Origin: Streptomyces djakartensis
GTDB lineage: Bacteria > Actinomycetota > Actinomycetes > Streptomycetales > Streptomycetaceae
DNA: 64,000 nt
Direction of reading: 5' to 3'
NCBI RefSeq assembly: GCF_014651075.1
Contig: NZ_BMWE01000002.1
Coordinates: forward strand, 62,001 to 126,000
In this document: one piece after another, positions 42,472 through 52,063 of the stretch
Layout of the letters: each line of letters opens with the position of its first letter
How positions within the stretch are numbered: position 1 is the stretch's first letter
Program-made: the position numbers and the translations under genes
Notes under the pieces: model-generated
What the model was told of the DNA's origin: nothing
Seen by the model: the letters and a program-made list of their open reading frames with translations, nothing else
Database searches by the model: none

Positions 42472-43968
42472 ATGACGCAGGCGCCGACACGGGCCGTGGG
42501 GCCCAAGGGGTTCCGGAGCGCCGAGCTGGGCTGGCCGGAGCTGGACCGCATTCCGCATCCGCCGCGCCGGGTCCCCTTCCTCGGTGACGTGCTGGGCGTG
42601 AACCGGCACACTCCCCTGCAGGACACGCTGCGCTACGCCCGCCGGCTGGGGCCGGTCTTCCGGCGGAAGGCCTTCGGCAAGGAGTTCGTGTTCGTGTGGG
42701 GCGCCCGGCACACGGCCGACCTCGCGGACGAGTCGCGGTTCGCCAAGCACGTGGGGCTCGGCATCGCCAACCTGCGGCCGGTCGCCGGGGACGGTCTGTT
42801 CACGGCGTACAACCACGAGCCGAACTGGCAGCTGGCGCACGATGTGCTCGCCCCCGGGTTCAGCCGCGAGGCCATGGCCGGGTACCACCCGATGATGCTG
42901 GCGGCCGCCCGGCGGCTGACGGAGCACTGGGACCGGGCGGCCGAGGCGGGCCGAGCGGTGGACGTGTCCGGTGACATGACCAAGCTGACCCTGGAGACGA
43001 TCGCGCGAACCGGCTTCGGCCACGACTTCGGGTCGTTCGAACGGCCCCGGCCGCATCCCTTCGTGACCGCCATGATCGGCACGCTGACCTATGCGCAGCG
43101 GCTCAACACGGTGCCGTTCCCGCTGGCTCCGCTGCTGCTGCGGAGCGCGAGCCGCCGCAACGCGGCCGACATCGCCTTCCTCAACCGCACGGTGGACGAG
43201 CTGGTCCGGGCCCGGCGCGCCGACGGCGGCGGGCAGGGGGACCTGCTCGACCGGATGCTGGAGACGGCGCACCCCGAGACGGGGGAACGGCTGGCGGCTC
43301 AGAACGTCCGCCGCCAGGTCATCACCTTCCTCGTCGCCGGCCATGAGACGACGTCGGGCGCGCTCTCCTTCGCCCTGCACTACCTCGCCCGGGACCCCGG
43401 CGTCGCGGCCCGGGCCCGCGCCGAGGTGGACCGCGTGTGGGGTGACACGGCGGAGCCCGCCTATGAGCAGGTGGCCAGGCTGCGCTACGTCCGCCGGGTG
43501 CTCGACGAGTCCCTGCGGCTGTGGCCCACCGCGCCCGCCTTCGCCCGGGAGGCGCGTCAGGACACGGTCCTGGCCGGGGAGCACCCCATGCGGCGCGGGG
43601 CGTGGGCGCTGGTGCTGACGCCGATGCTGCACCGGGATCCCGAGGCGTGGGGCGCGGACGCCGAACGGTTCGACCCGGACCGTTTCGAGGCGCCGGCCGT
43701 GCGGTCCCGGGCCCCGCACACCTTCAAGCCGTTCGGGACCGGCGCGCGGGCCTGCATCGGGCGCCAGTTCGCCCTCCACGAGGCGACGCTGGTGCTCGGC
43801 CTGCTGCTGCGCCGCTACGAGCTGCGGCCCGACCCGGCCTACCGGCTGCGGGTGACGGAACGGCTGACGCTGATGCCGGAGGGGCTGCGGCTGCACCCGG
43901 AGCGGCGCACACCGGTACGCGAGCCGGTCTCAGAGCCGCCCTGTCCAGTGCCCGGGGCGGGTGACTGA
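42472..43968 (+). CDS. Cytochrome P450 (CYP147/CYP102-like heme domain, no reductase)
   Basis: 498 residues from ATG 42472 behind AAGGGAGA. I-helix [12 protein letters not shown], ExxR in LDESLRLWP, heme loop [19 protein letters not shown]. These are almost identical to the heme-domain motifs of the fused P450 at 33682, yet the chain ends without FMN/FAD domains and must use separate redox partners. The group includes CYP147 enzymes. A fatty-acid or similar lipid substrate is plausible from the resemblance. Its 3' end overlaps the convergent pentapeptide gene by 39 bp. Confidence 0.92.
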   Translation: MTQAPTRAVGPKGFRSAELGWPELDRIPHPPRRVPFLGDVLGVNRHTPLQDTLRYARRLGPVFRRKAFGKEFVFVWGARHTADLADESRFAKHVGLGIANLRPVAGDGLFTAYNHEPNWQLAHDVLAPGFSREAMAGYHPMMLAAARRLTEHWDRAAEAGRAVDVSGDMTKLTLETIARTGFGHDFGSFERPRPHPFVTAMIGTLTYAQRLNTVPFPLAPLLLRSASRRNAADIAFLNRTVDELVRARRADGGGQGDLLDRMLETAHPETGERLAAQNVRRQVITFLVAGHETTSGALSFALHYLARDPGVAARARAEVDRVWGDTAEPAYEQVARLRYVRRVLDESLRLWPTAPAFAREARQDTVLAGEHPMRRGAWALVLTPMLHRDPEAWGADAERFDPDRFEAPAVRSRAPHTFKPFGTGARACIGRQFALHEATLVLGLLLRRYELRPDPAYRLRVTERLTLMPEGLRLHPERRTPVREPVSEPPCPVPGAGD

Positions 43969-44790
43969 CTCCGGCAGCCGGGTCGCGGCGCTCCCCCGGG
44001 CCGCGTTCAGCTGCGGCTGGGTGAGGAAGAACGCCCCGGTCAGGTCGGCGTCGGTGAGGTCGGCGGCGCGCAGGTCGGCGCCGATCAGGTCCGCGCCCCG
44101 CAGATCGGCGCCGGTGAGGTCGGCGGCGATGAGGCAGGCGCCGCGCAGGGTCGCGCCGCGCAGGTCGGCGCCCCTGAGCCGGGCGCCGACGAGGTCCGCG
44201 CCTCTGCGGTCCTTCCCGCGGCCCTTGGCGCCGGACCTGGCCAGCTCGCTCGTCCTCAGCAGCAGGACGTTGACCTCCTGGCGGTGCGCCGCCACGTCCA
44301 GCGCGGCGAGCTCCTCGGGGGTGCGGCCGGCCAGCTCCTCGGTCCTCTCCAGGGCCGTGCGCAGATCGGGGTGGACGGGCCGGGCCGCGGGCAGGGCGAG
44401 CGCCTCGGTGAGATACCACAGCAGCTCGTGCAGCTGCCGGACGACCGGGAAGACGTCGAACATGCGGCGGGCGTGCTCCGCAGGCCCCTGCCGCCAGTCC
44501 CGGCCGCCGAAGGTGATCTGCGAGACCTGCTGTCCGGCGCCGAAGCAGTCGTAGACGGTGCAGCCGGTGAATCCTTTCTGCCGCAGCCTGGCGTGGATGC
44601 CGCAGCGGTGGTCGTCCCGGAGGTTGCGGCAGGGTGTGCCGGCGTCCTTGCCGACCGCGAAGTCGGCCGACGCCGCGAAGGGCAGGGCGACACAGCACAG
44701 CCCGAAGCACCGCTCGCAGTCACCGCGCAGTTCCGCCCGGGCGGCCGTGTGATCTCGCATGGCGTTCAGCATACGGAACGACTGTGTCAT
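43930..44790 (-). CDS. Cysteine-rich and pentapeptide-repeat protein
   Basis: 286 residues from ATG 44790 (GGAGA upstream). ATG 44805 would overlap the PIG-L stop as ATGA, and ATG 44760 is also possible. The N-terminal ~90 residues carry [24 protein letters not shown] and [11 protein letters not shown], a cluster likely to bind zinc or an Fe-S centre as in YkgJ-type proteins. Residues ~205-260 are about ten pentapeptide repeats ([20 protein letters not shown]...), forming a short right-handed beta-helix. Function unknown; DNA-mimic pentapeptide proteins are longer. Confidence 0.82.
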   Translation of the reverse strand: MTQSFRMLNAMRDHTAARAELRGDCERCFGLCCVALPFAASADFAVGKDAGTPCRNLRDDHRCGIHARLRQKGFTGCTVYDCFGAGQQVSQITFGGRDWRQGPAEHARRMFDVFPVVRQLHELLWYLTEALALPAARPVHPDLRTALERTEELAGRTPEELAALDVAAHRQEVNVLLLRTSELARSGAKGRGKDRRGADLVGARLRGADLRGATLRGACLIAADLTGADLRGADLIGADLRAADLTDADLTGAFFLTQPQLNAARGSAATRLPESVTRPGHWTGRL

Positions 44791-44801
44791 GGTCTTCTCC
44801 G

Positions 44802-45536
44802 TCATCTGCTGAACAGTTCGAACGCCACCGCGGGCCTGCCCCCGAAGCGCTCGCCGGTGGCCTCGGTGTTCTGGGTCAGGAAGCCACGGGCGTACGTCTG
44901 AGGGTCCTGGTCGGTCAGGGCTTCGATGTAGGTGCGGTGTTCCAGCAGGGACCGCACCGCGCGCTCCAGGCCCGGTGTCGCGTCCACCGCGTGCGTGGGT
45001 GTGCTGGAACCGGCGACGGCGACCCAGCGCACACCGTCCCAGGGCTGAAGGCCCTGCTCGACGAGTTCCGGGAAGATCCAGCGGTTGCCGGCGTCGCCGG
45101 CCGCGTCGAGCGTGGCACGTCCCACGGCCACGTGGTCGGGGGTGTTCCAGGCGACCTGGCCCCAGGTGTCCCGGTGATTGAGCGTGATGACCAGCTCGGG
45201 CCGGTGCCTGCGGATCGCGGCGGCGATGTCGCGGCGCAGCGCGGTGCCGTACTCGATGACGCCGTCCTTGTGGTCGAGGAACTCCACCTCGAAGACGCCG
45301 ACCACGGCCGCGCTCGCCCGCTGCTCCCGCTCCCGCAGCGGGCCGCACTTCTCCGGCTCCAGCGTGTCGATGCCCGCCTCGCCCCGCGTCGCCAGCACGT
45401 AGGCGACCTCGCGGCCCTGGTCCGTCCAGGCCGCGACCGCCGCCGAGCAGCCGTACTCGAGGTCGTCCGGGTGTGCCACGACCGCGAGGGCACGCCGCCA
45501 GTCGGTGGGCATGGGCTGGAGCTGAGTGGTCGTCAT
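44802..45536 (-). CDS. PIG-L family deacetylase
   Basis: 244 residues. Zinc site [14 protein letters not shown] (AHPDD) and the distal TPDHVAVGR histidine are present. This is the fold of mycothiol GlcNAc-Ins deacetylase MshB and of LPS/lincosamide tailoring deacetylases. The sequence differs from MshB, so a mycothiol conjugate amidase or sugar deacetylase role is open. The stop lies 11 bp before the pentapeptide gene's start, or overlaps it if ATG 44805 is used, so the two are probably coupled. Confidence 0.9.
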   Translation of the reverse strand: MTTTQLQPMPTDWRRALAVVAHPDDLEYGCSAAVAAWTDQGREVAYVLATRGEAGIDTLEPEKCGPLREREQRASAAVVGVFEVEFLDHKDGVIEYGTALRRDIAAAIRRHRPELVITLNHRDTWGQVAWNTPDHVAVGRATLDAAGDAGNRWIFPELVEQGLQPWDGVRWVAVAGSSTPTHAVDATPGLERAVRSLLEHRTYIEALTDQDPQTYARGFLTQNTEATGERFGGRPAVAFELFSR

Positions 45537-45586
45537 GCCGGCAGACTAATCCCCGCCACCGGCATCTCCCCGGGTCCGGCGCGGTA

Positions 45587-46888
45587 TCACGCCTCGCCCC
45601 GCGCCAGCGCGAGCAGCCGGTCGAGCACGCGGGAACCGCCGGTGCGGATGCCGTCGTGCTCGAACTCGTCCGTGATCCAGGTGCGCAGGCCCTGGATCCT
45701 GCGGGCGGTGCGCAGGGAGTGAGCCGTGTCGACGTACATGTCGTCGTGGTAGACGGCCGCCGCCACCGGCACCGTGTTGGTGGCGAGGCGGGCCTGGTCG
45801 TACAGGGGCGCCCAGTCGGTACGGGCGGCGAGCAGGCCGGCGGTCTCACGCAACGGCCGCAGGGCCGGGTCGCAGTCGAACATCCAGGGGTGAATCGATT
45901 CGCCGGTGAACAGGAGAGGCTCGTCACCGGCGAGGGCCTTGGCGGCGTCGAACCGCGGGAACTCGGCCCGGACCCGCTCCGCCGACCAGGCGGTGGGCCG
46001 GGCGTCCTGGCCGTAGATCGACTCGTGGATCAGGGCGTACAGCGGGTGCCGGGCGTAGGAGAGCATGGACTGCGCCTGCTCCTGGAACGCGTCGGAGAGC
46101 GTGAAGCCCTGCGGGGTGCGGACGAAGGCGTTCTCGAGGAGGTAGTGCAGGCGGTGCGTGCCGTCGCCGGTGCCCAGGGCGATGCCGAGGGACTGGAAGG
46201 CCTCCACGGTGAGCCGGTAGCCGCTCGGCAGGACCACGTCGTGGGTCAGCAGGTGGTCGGCGATGCGGCGGGCGCGTTCGGCGTCCTGCGGGTAGCGGGC
46301 GTAGTGGGCGGTGACCTTGCGTTCGATGCGCGGGAAGGCGGCCCGGTAGACGTCGTCGGCGTGGGCGTCCAGGGAGGGCAGACCGCCGGTGATCACGGCG
46401 GTGGCCAGGCCCTCGGGAGCGAGGGACAGGTAGCTGGTGACGCAGAAGCCGCCGAAGCTCTGGCCGAGGACGGTCCAGGGCTCGCCGCCGGTGATCTCCG
46501 CGCGGATGGCCTCGCAGTCGCGGACGATCGAGTCGGCGCGGAAGTGCGTGAGGTAGCCGGCCTGCTCGGCGGGGCCGCCGCGCAGCGGGAGGGTCTGCCG
46601 GTTGGCGGGCGTGCTGTGGCCGGTGCCCCGCTGGTCGAGGAGGAGAACGCGGTACTCCTTCAGCGCGCGGCCGAGCCAGCCGGGCCGGCCGACGGAGCGG
46701 TCCGCGCCGAAGCCGGGACCGCCCTGGAGGTAGAGCAGCCACGGCAGGTCCTGGTGTGCCTTGTCGCTCGCGACGACCTCACGGGCGTACAGCTCGATCG
46801 TCTCTCCCCCGGGGTTGCCGTGGTCGAGCGGGACGGTGAAGCGGCGGTCGGTGAGGACGACTCCGGGCTGGCGGTAGCTGGAGGTCAA
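45587..46888 (-). CDS. Proline iminopeptidase-like alpha/beta hydrolase (peptidase S33)
   Basis: 433 residues from a TTG start at 46888, preceded by GGGAG. Oxyanion region [13 protein letters not shown], nucleophile [10 protein letters not shown], acid in [11 protein letters not shown] and histidine in [10 protein letters not shown] complete the triad. The HGGPG-type motif and length match the prolyl aminopeptidases of Streptomyces. No signal peptide, so cytoplasmic. A dyad lies in the 120-bp gap upstream. Confidence 0.92.
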   Translation of the reverse strand: MTSSYRQPGVVLTDRRFTVPLDHGNPGGETIELYAREVVASDKAHQDLPWLLYLQGGPGFGADRSVGRPGWLGRALKEYRVLLLDQRGTGHSTPANRQTLPLRGGPAEQAGYLTHFRADSIVRDCEAIRAEITGGEPWTVLGQSFGGFCVTSYLSLAPEGLATAVITGGLPSLDAHADDVYRAAFPRIERKVTAHYARYPQDAERARRIADHLLTHDVVLPSGYRLTVEAFQSLGIALGTGDGTHRLHYLLENAFVRTPQGFTLSDAFQEQAQSMLSYARHPLYALIHESIYGQDARPTAWSAERVRAEFPRFDAAKALAGDEPLLFTGESIHPWMFDCDPALRPLRETAGLLAARTDWAPLYDQARLATNTVPVAAAVYHDDMYVDTAHSLRTARRIQGLRTWITDEFEHDGIRTGGSRVLDRLLALARGEA

Positions 46889-46977
46889 CGGAGCTCCCGG
46901 GACGGACGGATTTTCGGGCCGCGTCCCAGTTCATCACAGGGATCGTCCGCTCGTGAGCCCTCCGATCATGAAACCTT

Positions 46978-46995
46978 GCTGAACGGTGGTTCAGC
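46978..46995. promoter_or_regulatory. GCTGAAC-GGTG-GTTCAGC dyad between the LacI gene end and the peptidase gene
   Basis: A perfect 7-bp inverted repeat 12 bp downstream of the LacI-type gene stop and 90 bp upstream of the peptidase start. TGAAACCTT, matching half of the rhamnose operator at 54655, precedes it at 46969. It may be a terminator of the regulator gene or an operator. Confidence 0.45.
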
Positions 46996-47007
46996 CCTGG
47001 TGGTCGC

Positions 47008-48033
47008 CTAGCGGGCGGACAGGCTGGAGCGGCGGACCACCAGCTCGGGCTGGAGGACGACCCTGCGGTGCTCGTGGGGTCGGGCCCTGCCGTCCTCCTC
47101 CGTCTCCTCCAGAAGCAGGTCGGCGGCCATGGCGCCCATGGTGACGGCCGGCTGCCGCACCGAGGTGAGCGGGACGGCCGCGGCCGCCGCGAACTCGATG
47201 TCGTCGTAGCCGACGATGGCGAGGTCGTCGGGGACGCCGACACCGGCCGCGTACATGGCCTGCAGGACGCCGAGGGCGAGCAGGTCGTTGGCGCAGAACA
47301 CCGCGGTCGGCCGGTCGGCGAGGCCGAGGAGGCGGGCACCAGCGTCGCGGCCGGCGGCGACGTCCAGCCGTTCGGTGGGCAGCTCACGCAGTGCGTCGGG
47401 GCCGAGCCCGGCCTCGGCGAGCGCCTCGAGGGCGCCGGTGCGCCGGTCGCGGACCTGGTTCAGGCCGGGCGGGCCGCTGACGTAGGCGATGGAGCGGTGC
47501 CCGGCGTCGACGAGGTGGCGTACCGCGAGGGCGCCGCCCGCGACGTCGTCGACGGAGACCGAGCACTCGGTGGTGCCCTCGGCGACGCGGTCGACCAGCA
47601 CGAACGGGATGCCGTGCCGGCGGAACGCCGCGATGTTGCGGCCCGTCGCGTCGGCCGGTGTGAGCAGCACGCCGCGCACGCGCTGCTCGGCGAAGAGCGA
47701 CAGGTACTCGGCTTCCTCGCCCGGGTTCTGGGCACTGTTGCAGACCATCACGCCGAGCCCGGCCTGGCGTGCGGCGCGTTCGGCGCCGCGCGCGACGTCG
47801 ACGAAGAAGGGGTTGCCCATGTCGAGGACGAGCAGCCCCATGATCCGGCTGCGGCCCGCTCGCAGCTGGCGAGCGGACTCGCTGCGGACGTAGCCGAGCC
47901 GGTCTATCGCGGACTGCACGCGCGCCCGGGTCTCGGTGGCGACGGTGTCCGGACGGTTGATCACGTTCGAGACCGTGCCGACGGAGACTCCGGCGGCGCG
48001 GGCGACGTCCTTGATACCCACCGACTGGACCAT
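47008..48033 (-). CDS. LacI-family regulator of the rhamnose locus
   Basis: 341 residues. N-terminal HTH (GIKDVARAAGVSVGTVSNVINRP) with hinge helix SARQLRAGRSRIMGLLVLD, then a periplasmic-binding-protein-like effector domain (NPFFVDVARGAERAARQAG, VLVDRV, FCANDLLALGVLQA, GYDDIEFA). It lies 85 bp beyond the last gene of the rhamnose transport operon. The expected inducer is L-rhamnose, L-rhamnulose or a phosphate of these. Confidence 0.93.
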   Translation of the reverse strand: MVQSVGIKDVARAAGVSVGTVSNVINRPDTVATETRARVQSAIDRLGYVRSESARQLRAGRSRIMGLLVLDMGNPFFVDVARGAERAARQAGLGVMVCNSAQNPGEEAEYLSLFAEQRVRGVLLTPADATGRNIAAFRRHGIPFVLVDRVAEGTTECSVSVDDVAGGALAVRHLVDAGHRSIAYVSGPPGLNQVRDRRTGALEALAEAGLGPDALRELPTERLDVAAGRDAGARLLGLADRPTAVFCANDLLALGVLQAMYAAGVGVPDDLAIVGYDDIEFAAAAAVPLTSVRQPAVTMGAMAADLLLEETEEDGRARPHEHRRVVLQPELVVRRSSLSAR

Positions 48034-48117
48034 CGGGCGGGGACCTCCAGGGGAGTACGAGTGGGCGGCCGGGGCTGCCTCACATTACCGGCAGGCCGCC
48101 CCGGGGACCGGATCCGG

Positions 48118-49542
48118 TCAGGCGGGCAGGCGGAAGTCGGTCACGTGGAGTGCCGAGGGCGTCGTACCGCTGGATCTCTCCTGGTGCATGAAGGACAGCA
48201 CCCCGTCCTGGGCGACGCGTGTCTCGTCGACGACGACCTCGCCGAAGGCGTTGAGACCGCTGCCGTCGAACAGGAGCTTCCAGTCCGTGTACCCGGAGGC
48301 GGCGGAGGCGGCGGCGATCCGCCCGAAGGGGAGGACCGCGTAGGCGTTGTCGTACTTGTCCAGGATCAGCTTGGTGCGCTGGCTGGAGTTGAGCGGGACC
48401 GGTATCTCGGTCTTCTGCCAGGTGCCGGAGGCGTTCTTCCGGAGGTGGAACGCGCGGCCGTTACGAGTCCGGTCGGCGACATAGTCGGTGGTGCACTGCC
48501 CGAAGCGGCCGGGGACATAGGAGATGATCGCGTGCGGCCGGCCCGCGGAGTCGGTGAACTGGCTCTCCTGGTTCATCAGGGAGTGGTCCGGGTTGAGCGG
48601 GTCCACGACCAGGCCGGCGTCGGCCACGGACACCTTGTCGGAGCCGCCCGTGACCCCGACGACGGTACCCGCGTCGTTGCGCCAGGTGCGGCCGCGGTCG
48701 TCGGAGTAGACGTAGCCGGTGTCGTGGTTGGTGATGCCTCCGCTGTTGCACATCACGGCGCCGTTCTGCTCCCGCCAGGTGAAGAAGCAGTGCAGCCGGC
48801 CGCTGCGGTCGTAGTCGATGCCGTGCAGGTACATGTTGCGGGCGGTGGAGGAGCCGTGCTCGCTCGTGTAGGTGCCGGTGGAACTGGACCACTCCCCCAG
48901 GTCGGTCCACTTCGTGCCGTCGTACTCGGCGAGCGCGTTGCGCCCGTTGCCGGAGACGGCGACGCGGTAGCTCAGCTGGAGCTTGCCGTCGGGTGTGGAG
49001 ATGAACTGCGGGTAGGTGAACTGCGAGGTCGGCGCCAGCCCGTCCAGCGTCGGCTGAGGCGCCCCGAAGCGGCCGGCGTCCCAGCTCAGCCCGCCGGGGT
49101 TGTCCATCAGCCCGGCGACCGACTTGACGTAGGTGAAGCCGTCGCTGTGGGAGTCCATGTTGAGGTGCAGACGGCCGTCGGCCTTGGAGACACCCATGGA
49201 GATGACGTTGTGGGAGTCGTCGTAGCGCAGAGTGTGCCCGACCTTCACGGTCGACCAGGTGCCGGCGCCGAGGGCGCGGCGGCCGACGACGGCGTTCCGG
49301 TCGGCGGTGTACCAGACGGCGTACTGGTGGCCCTTGTAGGTCAGCAGGCCGTTCTTCTGGAACGCGTTGTTGTTGACCAGCCCGTCGTACGACACGAAGA
49401 AGATGGCCCGGCCGTCGAGCGTGGTGGTGCCGGTCCGGGTGACGGAGGGACCGGGGGCGGCGGCCCGCGCGGTACCGGAGGCGAGCGCCGGGGTCACCAC
49501 GGCACCGGCGAGGGCGGCGGCCAGCAACGTACGTCTGTGCAT
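48118..49542 (-). CDS. Secreted BNR-4 family enzyme, probable rhamnoside hydrolase or lyase
   Basis: 474 residues with a signal peptide (RRTLLAAALAGAVVTPALASGTARA). The mature part is a beta-propeller of BNR_4 type (ISMGVSKADGRLHLNMDSHSDGF, TYPQFISTPDGKLQLSYRV, YLHGIDYDRSGRLHCFFTWRE, GYVYSDDRGRTWRND). The family includes GH145 rhamnosidases and PL24/25/27-type lyases that attack rhamnose-glucuronate linkages of ulvan or gum arabic. It begins 16 bp after the mutarotase stop in the rhamnose operon, so it probably frees rhamnose outside the cell. Hydrolase versus lyase cannot be decided here. Confidence 0.85.
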   Translation of the reverse strand: MHRRTLLAAALAGAVVTPALASGTARAAAPGPSVTRTGTTTLDGRAIFFVSYDGLVNNNAFQKNGLLTYKGHQYAVWYTADRNAVVGRRALGAGTWSTVKVGHTLRYDDSHNVISMGVSKADGRLHLNMDSHSDGFTYVKSVAGLMDNPGGLSWDAGRFGAPQPTLDGLAPTSQFTYPQFISTPDGKLQLSYRVAVSGNGRNALAEYDGTKWTDLGEWSSSTGTYTSEHGSSTARNMYLHGIDYDRSGRLHCFFTWREQNGAVMCNSGGITNHDTGYVYSDDRGRTWRNDAGTVVGVTGGSDKVSVADAGLVVDPLNPDHSLMNQESQFTDSAGRPHAIISYVPGRFGQCTTDYVADRTRNGRAFHLRKNASGTWQKTEIPVPLNSSQRTKLILDKYDNAYAVLPFGRIAAASAASGYTDWKLLFDGSGLNAFGEVVVDETRVAQDGVLSFMHQERSSGTTPSALHVTDFRLPA

Positions 49543-49558
49543 CTCGTGGACTCCATCG

Positions 49559-49879
49559 TCATGCGAGGTGGAACACTTCGGTGAGCGGTTTCATGGCCTC
49601 GTCGGGCCGGACGCCGTCCAGCGACTCGAAGAACGGCGCCATCTCCGCCTGCCAGCGGGCGTTGACGTCGGTGGCTTCCATTCCGGCCCGGGCGGCCGCG
49701 AAGTCCTCGGTCTCCAGGTAGCCGACGAGCAGTCCGTCCTCACGCAGGAAGAGCGAGTAATTGTGCCAGCCGGTCTCCGAGAGCGCCCGGAGCATCTCGG
49801 GCCACACCTCGGCGTGCCGCTCGCGGTACTCGTCGAGCCGGTCCGCCCTGACCTTCAGCAGGAAGCACACGCGCTGCAT
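49559..49879 (-). CDS. rhaM: L-rhamnose mutarotase
   Basis: 106 residues, the exact family size, from ATG 49879 behind GGGAGGG. MQRVCFLLKVRADRLDEYRERHAEVWPEML and WHNYSLFLREDGLLVGYLETEDF are the RhaM/RhaU signatures, with His and Trp in the active-site pocket. It interconverts alpha and beta anomers of L-rhamnose in the cytoplasm. Fifth gene of the transport operon. Confidence 0.95.
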   Translation of the reverse strand: MQRVCFLLKVRADRLDEYRERHAEVWPEMLRALSETGWHNYSLFLREDGLLVGYLETEDFAAARAGMEATDVNARWQAEMAPFFESLDGVRPDEAMKPLTEVFHLA

Positions 49880-49896
49880 CGACAACCCTCCCAGGA

Positions 49897-50979
49897 CTAG
49901 AAGTCGAACTGGCCGATGTTCTTCGCGTCGAACACGGTCGGCCTGCCGAGGCTGATCACGCCGCCCTCGCCGATGGTGTACTCGCCCATGGAGCCGGCCG
50001 TGAAGGTCTCGCCCTCCCTGCCGGTGATCTGCCCGGAGGACAGCGCGACGGCGGTCCGCGCGGCCAGCTCGCCCAGCTTCGCCGGGTCCCACAGCTCGAA
50101 CGCCTCGACAGTGCCGTTCTTGACGTACTTTCGCATGTCGTTCGGGGTGCCGAGGCCGGTCAGCTTGACCTTGCCCTTGTACTTGGAGCCCGACAGGTAC
50201 TGGGCGGCGGCCTTGATGCCGACGGTGGTCGGGGAGATGATCCCCTTCAGGTTCGGGTACTCCTGGAGCAGGCCCTGCGTCTGCTGGAAGGACTGCTGGG
50301 CGTCGTCGTTGCCGTACGCGACCTTCACCAGCTTCATGTTCTTGTACGCGGGCTTCTTCAGCTCGTCCTTCATGAAGCCGATCCAGGTGTTCTGGTTCGT
50401 CGCGGTCTGCGCGGCGGACAGGATCGCGATCTCGCCCTCGTATCCGATCTGCTTGGCGAGCAGTTGCACCTCGGTACGGCCCAGGTCCTCGGCGGAAGCC
50501 TGCGAGACGAAGGCGTTGCGGCAGTCGGGCTTGGTGTCGGAGTCGTAGGTGACGACCCTGACGCCGTTCTTCATGGCCTGCTTGAGCGCGGTGCACAGGG
50601 CGCCGGGGTCCTGCGCGGAGACGGCCATGGCGTCGACCTGCTGCTGGGTGAGCGTGTTGACGTAGGAGACCTGGCCGGAGGTGTCGGTGGCGCTGGACGG
50701 GCCGACCTCCTTGTAGCTGGAGCCGAGCTCCTTCAGTGCCTTCTCGCCGCCCTTGTCGGCGGAGGTGAAGTACGGGTTGTTGACCTGCTTGGGCAGGAAC
50801 CCGACCGTCAGCCCCTTCTTCAGCTCGGCGTTCGGGTCGGCCTTGCCGGCGGTGGCGGCCGACCCGCCCTCGTCGGCGACGTCCTTCTTGGTGGTACCGC
50901 CGCATGCGGTGAGGGCCAGAGCCAGGGTGGTGGCGGTGGCGAGTGCCGCGCAGCCGCGGCGGACGGTGGACTTGCGCAT
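49897..50979 (-). CDS. rhaS: Rhamnose ABC transporter substrate-binding lipoprotein
   Basis: 360 residues from ATG 50979 (AAGGAAA upstream). Lipoprotein signal with lipobox ALALTACGGT. The body is a periplasmic-binding-protein type I fold for sugars (GLTVGFLPKQVNNPYFTSAD, GVRVVTYDSDTKPD, PTTVGIKAAAQYL, GTPNDMRKYVKNGTVEAFELWDP). Located between the permeases and the mutarotase, it should bind L-rhamnose at the outer face of the membrane. An intergenic repeat separates it from the permease gene upstream. Confidence 0.94.
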   Translation of the reverse strand: MRKSTVRRGCAALATATTLALALTACGGTTKKDVADEGGSAATAGKADPNAELKKGLTVGFLPKQVNNPYFTSADKGGEKALKELGSSYKEVGPSSATDTSGQVSYVNTLTQQQVDAMAVSAQDPGALCTALKQAMKNGVRVVTYDSDTKPDCRNAFVSQASAEDLGRTEVQLLAKQIGYEGEIAILSAAQTATNQNTWIGFMKDELKKPAYKNMKLVKVAYGNDDAQQSFQQTQGLLQEYPNLKGIISPTTVGIKAAAQYLSGSKYKGKVKLTGLGTPNDMRKYVKNGTVEAFELWDPAKLGELAARTAVALSSGQITGREGETFTAGSMGEYTIGEGGVISLGRPTVFDAKNIGQFDF

Positions 50980-51023
50980 GACGGTTTCCTTAGAACGAGG
51001 TTGAGGGGAACGCCCCTTCTTCC

Positions 51024-51078
51024 AGGGGCGCGGGGCTGTATCGATATGCGGCTCCGCCGCGTGGGCGCGACCAGCCAC
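51024..51078. repeat. Streptomyces-type intergenic repeat, long version, inside the rha transport operon
   Basis: Reads AGGGGCGCGGGG ... GCGCGACCAGCCAC with about 29 extra bases (CTGTATCGATATGCGGCTCC...) in the middle. The same flanks surround only AACT at 56075-56104 (reverse orientation). CGCCCCT/AGGGGCG just before it gives a hairpin between the permease stop and the rhaS start. Confidence 0.75.
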
Positions 51079-51088
51079 AGACCACCGG

Positions 51089-52063
51089 TCAGCCGGGCGA
51101 TTGAGCACGCAGGACGGCGATCTGCCGAGCCACCCGGGGCCCCAGAACGGAAAGCACGAGCAACACCCCGGTCACGACGATCTGCGACTGTGCGGAAACA
51201 TCCTGAAGGCTCATGACGTTCTGCAGCGCCCCGAGCAGGAACACCCCGGCGATCGCACCGCCCAACGTGCCCTTGCCACCGTCGAAGTCGATGCCACCGA
51301 GCAACACCGCCGCCACGACGGACAGTTCGAGCCCCGTCGCGTTGTCGTACCGCGCACTGGCGTAGTGCAGCGCCCAGAAGACGCCGGTCAGCGAGGACAT
51401 CAGCCCCGTCATCGTGAACAGGATCAGCTTCTGCCGCTTCACCCGGATCCCGGCGAACCGCGCCGCCTCCTCGCTCGCCCCGATCGCGAACAGCGACCGC
51501 CCGAACGGCGTGGCGTGCAGCGCCACCACCGCGATGGCGAGCAGCACCAGGAACGGCAGGAAGGCGTACGGAATGAACGTGTCACCGAGGCGCCCAGCCG
51601 CGAAGTCCAGGTACTGGGAGGGAAAGTCGGTCACGGCGTCGGACCCGAGCACGATCTGCGCGACACCCCGGTAGGCCGCGAGCGTGCCGATTGTGACGGC
51701 CAGCGACGGCAGCCCCAGCCTGGTCACCAGCAGCCCGTTGACCAGCCCGCACACCACCCCCAGCAGCAGACAGACCGGGATGATCGTCTCGATGGCCATG
51801 CCCTGGTTCCACAGGGACCCCATCACGGCACCGGACAGCCCGGCCGTGGACGCCACCGACAGGTCGATCTCCCCGGAGACGACCAGCAGGGTCATCGGCA
51901 GCGCGATGAGCGCGATCGGCAGCGTGTTGCCGATCAGGAACGACAGGTTGAGCGCGTTGCCGAACCCGTCGACGAAGCCGAAGGAGAACAGCAGGACGAC
52001 GATGAGCAGAGCGCCGACCACCGTGTCCCAGCGGACCGCTCGGCTCAGGGAGATGTCAGCCAT
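51089..52063 (-). CDS. rhaQ: Rhamnose ABC transporter permease
   Basis: 324 residues, eight to ten membrane helices, BPD_transp_2 family (ISLSRAVRWDTVVGALL, TLLVVSGEIDLSVASTAGLSG, GLPSLAVTIGTLAAYRGVAQIVLG). EAARFAGIRVKRQKLILFTMTGLMSSLTG is the cytoplasmic coupling loop that contacts the ATPase. Starts 8 bp inside the end of the preceding permease gene, so translation is coupled. Last gene before the repeat and rhaS. Confidence 0.94.
   Translation of the reverse strand: MADISLSRAVRWDTVVGALLIVVLLFSFGFVDGFGNALNLSFLIGNTLPIALIALPMTLLVVSGEIDLSVASTAGLSGAVMGSLWNQGMAIETIIPVCLLLGVVCGLVNGLLVTRLGLPSLAVTIGTLAAYRGVAQIVLGSDAVTDFPSQYLDFAAGRLGDTFIPYAFLPFLVLLAIAVVALHATPFGRSLFAIGASEEAARFAGIRVKRQKLILFTMTGLMSSLTGVFWALHYASARYDNATGLELSVVAAVLLGGIDFDGGKGTLGGAIAGVFLLGALQNVMSLQDVSAQSQIVVTGVLLVLSVLGPRVARQIAVLRAQSPG

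Noticed and set aside
47068..49584. 800-residue open frame opposite to the LacI and BNR genes
   Set aside because: Valine/glycine/aspartate-rich shadow of third-position GC; no motif and no ribosome binding site.
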